Shown: piece after piece, positions 62,328 through 64,000 of the stretch
Layout: every line of letters starts with the position of its first letter
Numbering within the stretch: position 1 is the stretch's first letter
Source of the DNA: Arthrobacter sp. zg-Y820
GTDB lineage: Bacteria > Actinomycetota > Actinomycetes > Actinomycetales > Micrococcaceae
NCBI RefSeq assembly: GCF_030142155.1
Contig: NZ_CP126247.1
Coordinates: 806,001-870,000 of the forward strand
Direction of reading: 5' to 3'
Length of the DNA stretch: 64,000 nt
Translations under genes and position numbers: made by a program
Notes under the pieces: generated by a model
What the model was told of the DNA's origin: nothing
What the model saw: the letters and a program-made list of their open reading frames with translations, nothing else
Databases searched by the model: none

Positions 62328-63128
62328 CTAGCTGGTCAGGAAACCTGGCCGCGGCACCCGGAAAAGCGTCCGAGGATCCTGCAACAGCGCGGGATGCTCA
62401 AACTCGGATCTCAGGATTTCGCCAGTGACCGTGACGGGGCGCGTCGCGGTGTCGTTCGTCAGCCGCACCGGACCCACGGTGCCGGTGCGCAGCACGGCGC
62501 GGTCGGCTCCCAGCAGGACGACGTCGTCGCCCTCGTCCATGTCCTCCAGGAACCGCACCAGCTGCCGGCCCTTCTTGCCGACGATGGGAGTGCCTTTTGC
62601 CGACAGCATGGGCAACACAATCCTTGGATTATCGGCAGAACCTCCGGCCGCAGGCCGGGCAACCCAGAGGGCGTCGCCGCCGGGCTCGGCGGGAAGCGCG
62701 GGATGCTCCGGCTCCGGCCAGACATAGGGTAGCCCGGCACGGGTGTCCGGAAAGAGCGGCCCGTACACGTCGGGCGACTTAAGTATGAGGTTGGAGCGGT
62801 GGCTCTCGTGGAACGCGGCGTCACCGAACCACGGCGGCAGCACGACGTCGGCGCCGTCGGACTCGGGCGCGAACTCCAGAAGCTGCTCGTAGACGGTGTC
62901 GGCGTGACCGCGGGCGATCCATTCCTTGGTCATGGCCAGCCCGTAGGCGGTCAGCGCCGGCACATACCCCATCCACATCTTCATCGCGGGATGGCTCTGC
63001 CAACCGTAATCGGGGATGACCAGGGCGCGCAGCACCTGCAACGTCTCTACCCGCTGTTTGCCCAGCCGGGCCTGGTCCAGAACGCCGGCACTGCGGCTGA
63101 AACTGTCATAGGGGAGAAACGTTTGCAC
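62328..63128 (-). CDS. MSMEG_6728-like / Pyr_excise family protein
   Basis: 266 aa. The N-terminal half, MQTFLPYDSFSRSAGVLDQARLGKQRVETLQVLRALVIPDYGWQSHPAMKMWMGYVPAL, resembles the pyrimidine-dimer DNA glycosylase (T4 endonuclease V-like) family and actinobacterial proteins named MSMEG_6728 family. The C-terminal half is unfamiliar. Whether it is a DNA repair enzyme is uncertain. It converges with the PKD remnant. Confidence 0.75.
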   Translation of the reverse strand: MQTFLPYDSFSRSAGVLDQARLGKQRVETLQVLRALVIPDYGWQSHPAMKMWMGYVPALTAYGLAMTKEWIARGHADTVYEQLLEFAPESDGADVVLPPWFGDAAFHESHRSNLILKSPDVYGPLFPDTRAGLPYVWPEPEHPALPAEPGGDALWVARPAAGGSADNPRIVLPMLSAKGTPIVGKKGRQLVRFLEDMDEGDDVVLLGADRAVLRTGTVGPVRLTNDTATRPVTVTGEILRSEFEHPALLQDPRTLFRVPRPGFLTS

Positions 63129-63236
63129 CGGACCAGTGTGTCATTCCCCGGCCCGACGGCGAAGGAAGCTCCGCAGCATCGGCGGGGAGCGCGGGGGAGC
63201 CGGAAGGGGTCACGGGTCCAGCTCAGGCACGCCCGG

Positions 63237-63872
63237 CTAGTATTCCGCGTACAGTTCGCCAACCCGCAGCGGAACATCCGTCCGGTTGTCGGGACCCGGA
63301 AGCGGGCAGGCCCAGGCCTCGTCATAAGCGCACGACGGGTTGTACAAAAAGTTGAAATCCAGGAGCAAACTCCCGGGAGCGGCGCCGGCACCGAGGTCTG
63401 CCCCCTTGATCGTGTCCAGCAAATACCGCCCGCCGCCGTAGCTGCCGCCGTCCGTGCCGGAAAGCCCGTCGCGCAGCGGCAGGAAAATCCCGCCGCCGTA
63501 CGAGGCCAGCCGCCACACGGCGAGCCGGCCCACGCCGTCGGCCTCCACGGTGCCCAGCCGGACAAAGGGCACGACGCCGTCAGTCCCGGTGGGCACGTCC
63601 ATCACCTGGCCCGCGCCGTCGTCGTCGATCACCGCATCGCAGCGCAAATCCGGATCGTAGGCGCCGATCTCCAGGCCGCGGAAGCGCGCCCGGGCCGCCG
63701 GCTTTAGCGGCGACGCCGGATGCTCGGCGAAGAGCCGGTCCCGTTCCGCGCGCCACAGTCCGTGCGCGTACGACGGCGACACCTCCTGCGCAGTGAGTCG
63801 CACCTGGGCGTACAGGCCGAACACGCGCTGCCGCCAATCCGCTGTCTGAAGGACCGAAACGGGGGAAACCAT
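63237..63872 (-). CDS. DUF1684 domain protein
   Basis: 211 aa from ATG 63872. DUF1684 segments: WRAERDRLFAEHPASPLKPAARARFRGLEIGAYDPDLR, RLAVWRLASYGGGIFLPLRDGLSGTDGGSYGGGRYLLDTIKGADLG, LLLDFNFLYNPSCAYDEAWACPLPGPDNR. Function of the family is unknown. It diverges from the TauE gene with only 22 bp between start codons. Confidence 0.88.
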   Translation of the reverse strand: MVSPVSVLQTADWRQRVFGLYAQVRLTAQEVSPSYAHGLWRAERDRLFAEHPASPLKPAARARFRGLEIGAYDPDLRCDAVIDDDGAGQVMDVPTGTDGVVPFVRLGTVEADGVGRLAVWRLASYGGGIFLPLRDGLSGTDGGSYGGGRYLLDTIKGADLGAGAAPGSLLLDFNFLYNPSCAYDEAWACPLPGPDNRTDVPLRVGELYAEY

Positions 63873-63894
63873 GCGCTCAGCGTAGTGTGTTCGA

Positions 63895-64000
63895 GTGACT
63901 ACCGGACTCCTCATCGTCGTACTCGTGGCTGTTTTCATCGGAGCCATCGCACAGCGGATTGCCGGATTGGGGTTCGCCCTGCTCATCTCGCCGTTCCTGG
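63895..64000 (+). CDS. TauE/SafE-type membrane transporter (3' end outside window)
   Basis: Partial: GTG at 63895 opens TTGLLIVVLVAVFIGAIAQRIAGLGFALLISPFL, a hydrophobic helix pair with the AQRxAGLGFAL motif of sulfite/organosulfonate exporter TauE/SafE proteins. It continues beyond the window. The start is close to that of DUF1684, so the two promoters must overlap coding sequence. Confidence 0.7.
   Translation, partial: MTTGLLIVVLVAVFIGAIAQRIAGLGFALLISPFL

Overview
The window looks like chromosomal DNA of a high-GC actinobacterium, most likely Arthrobacter or a close relative in the Micrococcaceae. This rests on GC-rich codon use throughout, frequent ATGA or TGATG start/stop overlaps, GTG and TTG starts, a Hsa/Ksh-type steroid pathway, a urease operon without ureE, a DUF6318 lipoprotein, and cspA-like genes with long leaders. 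No rRNA, tRNA, CRISPR array, insertion sequence or prophage was recognised. The species assignment is inference.

Layout. (1) 1-3787: a polyamine-type ABC importer; its binding protein is cut by the window edge. (2) 3852-6742: single housekeeping or accessory genes (DUF3253, an AHSA1/SRPBCC protein, an LLM flavin oxidoreductase, a hotdog thioesterase). Two repeat-bearing intergenic regions follow. (3) 7266-22179: a compact steroid-ring degradation island. It encodes a double TetR regulator, hsaB-F-G-E (minus), an IclR regulator behind a 20-codon leader ORF, an NTF2-fold protein, hsaC and hsaA (minus), hsaD-kshB (plus), kshA with a coupled cysteine-rich protein (minus), and kstD (plus). KstD and KshAB open ring B, HsaAB hydroxylates the resulting phenol, HsaC cleaves the catechol, HsaD hydrolyses the product, and HsaE-F-G turn the released C6 dienoate into pyruvate and propionyl-CoA. 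Three intergenic regions in the island share a TCCC-N7-GGGA palindrome centred about 40 bp upstream of a matching -10 box.

(4) 22434-26470: a DUF421 membrane protein, two paralogous cold-shock genes with covarying structured leaders and matching terminators, and a glutaminase-STAS-cNMP fusion. (5) 26497-35749: an Fbp-type ABC importer (minus) diverging from a dipeptide-type importer (plus) whose two ATPases are fused. (6) 35971-37972: a PIN-domain gene with a small overlapping partner, and an Nramp-related transporter lacking the canonical metal motifs. (7) 38168-42575: a Ser/Thr kinase with an overlapping lipoprotein, a YchJ-like protein and two MDR dehydrogenases. (8) 42652-46340: an osmoprotectant (OpuB/OpuC-type) ABC operon. 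(9) 46347-48426: a hydrolase, a shortened ASCH protein and an AAA ATPase.

(10) 48456-53128: ureABCFGD on the minus strand, followed by a second repeat-rich intergenic region. (11) 53513-59276: a DoxX-like protein with a histone-H1-like tail, a cyclic-nucleotide-type phosphodiesterase, a PPOX-fold protein, catalase and a Stealth-type sugar-phosphate transferase. (12) 59450-62314: a surface lipoprotein and a lower-GC DUF6318/PKD cassette bounded by two direct repeats of about 115 bp, then nine perfect 7-bp repeats and a broken second PKD gene. This is the most unusual structure in the window, together with the steroid-island operator set and the dispersed intergenic repeat family. (13) 62328-64000: a Pyr_excise-like protein, a DUF1684 protein and the start of a TauE/SafE transporter.
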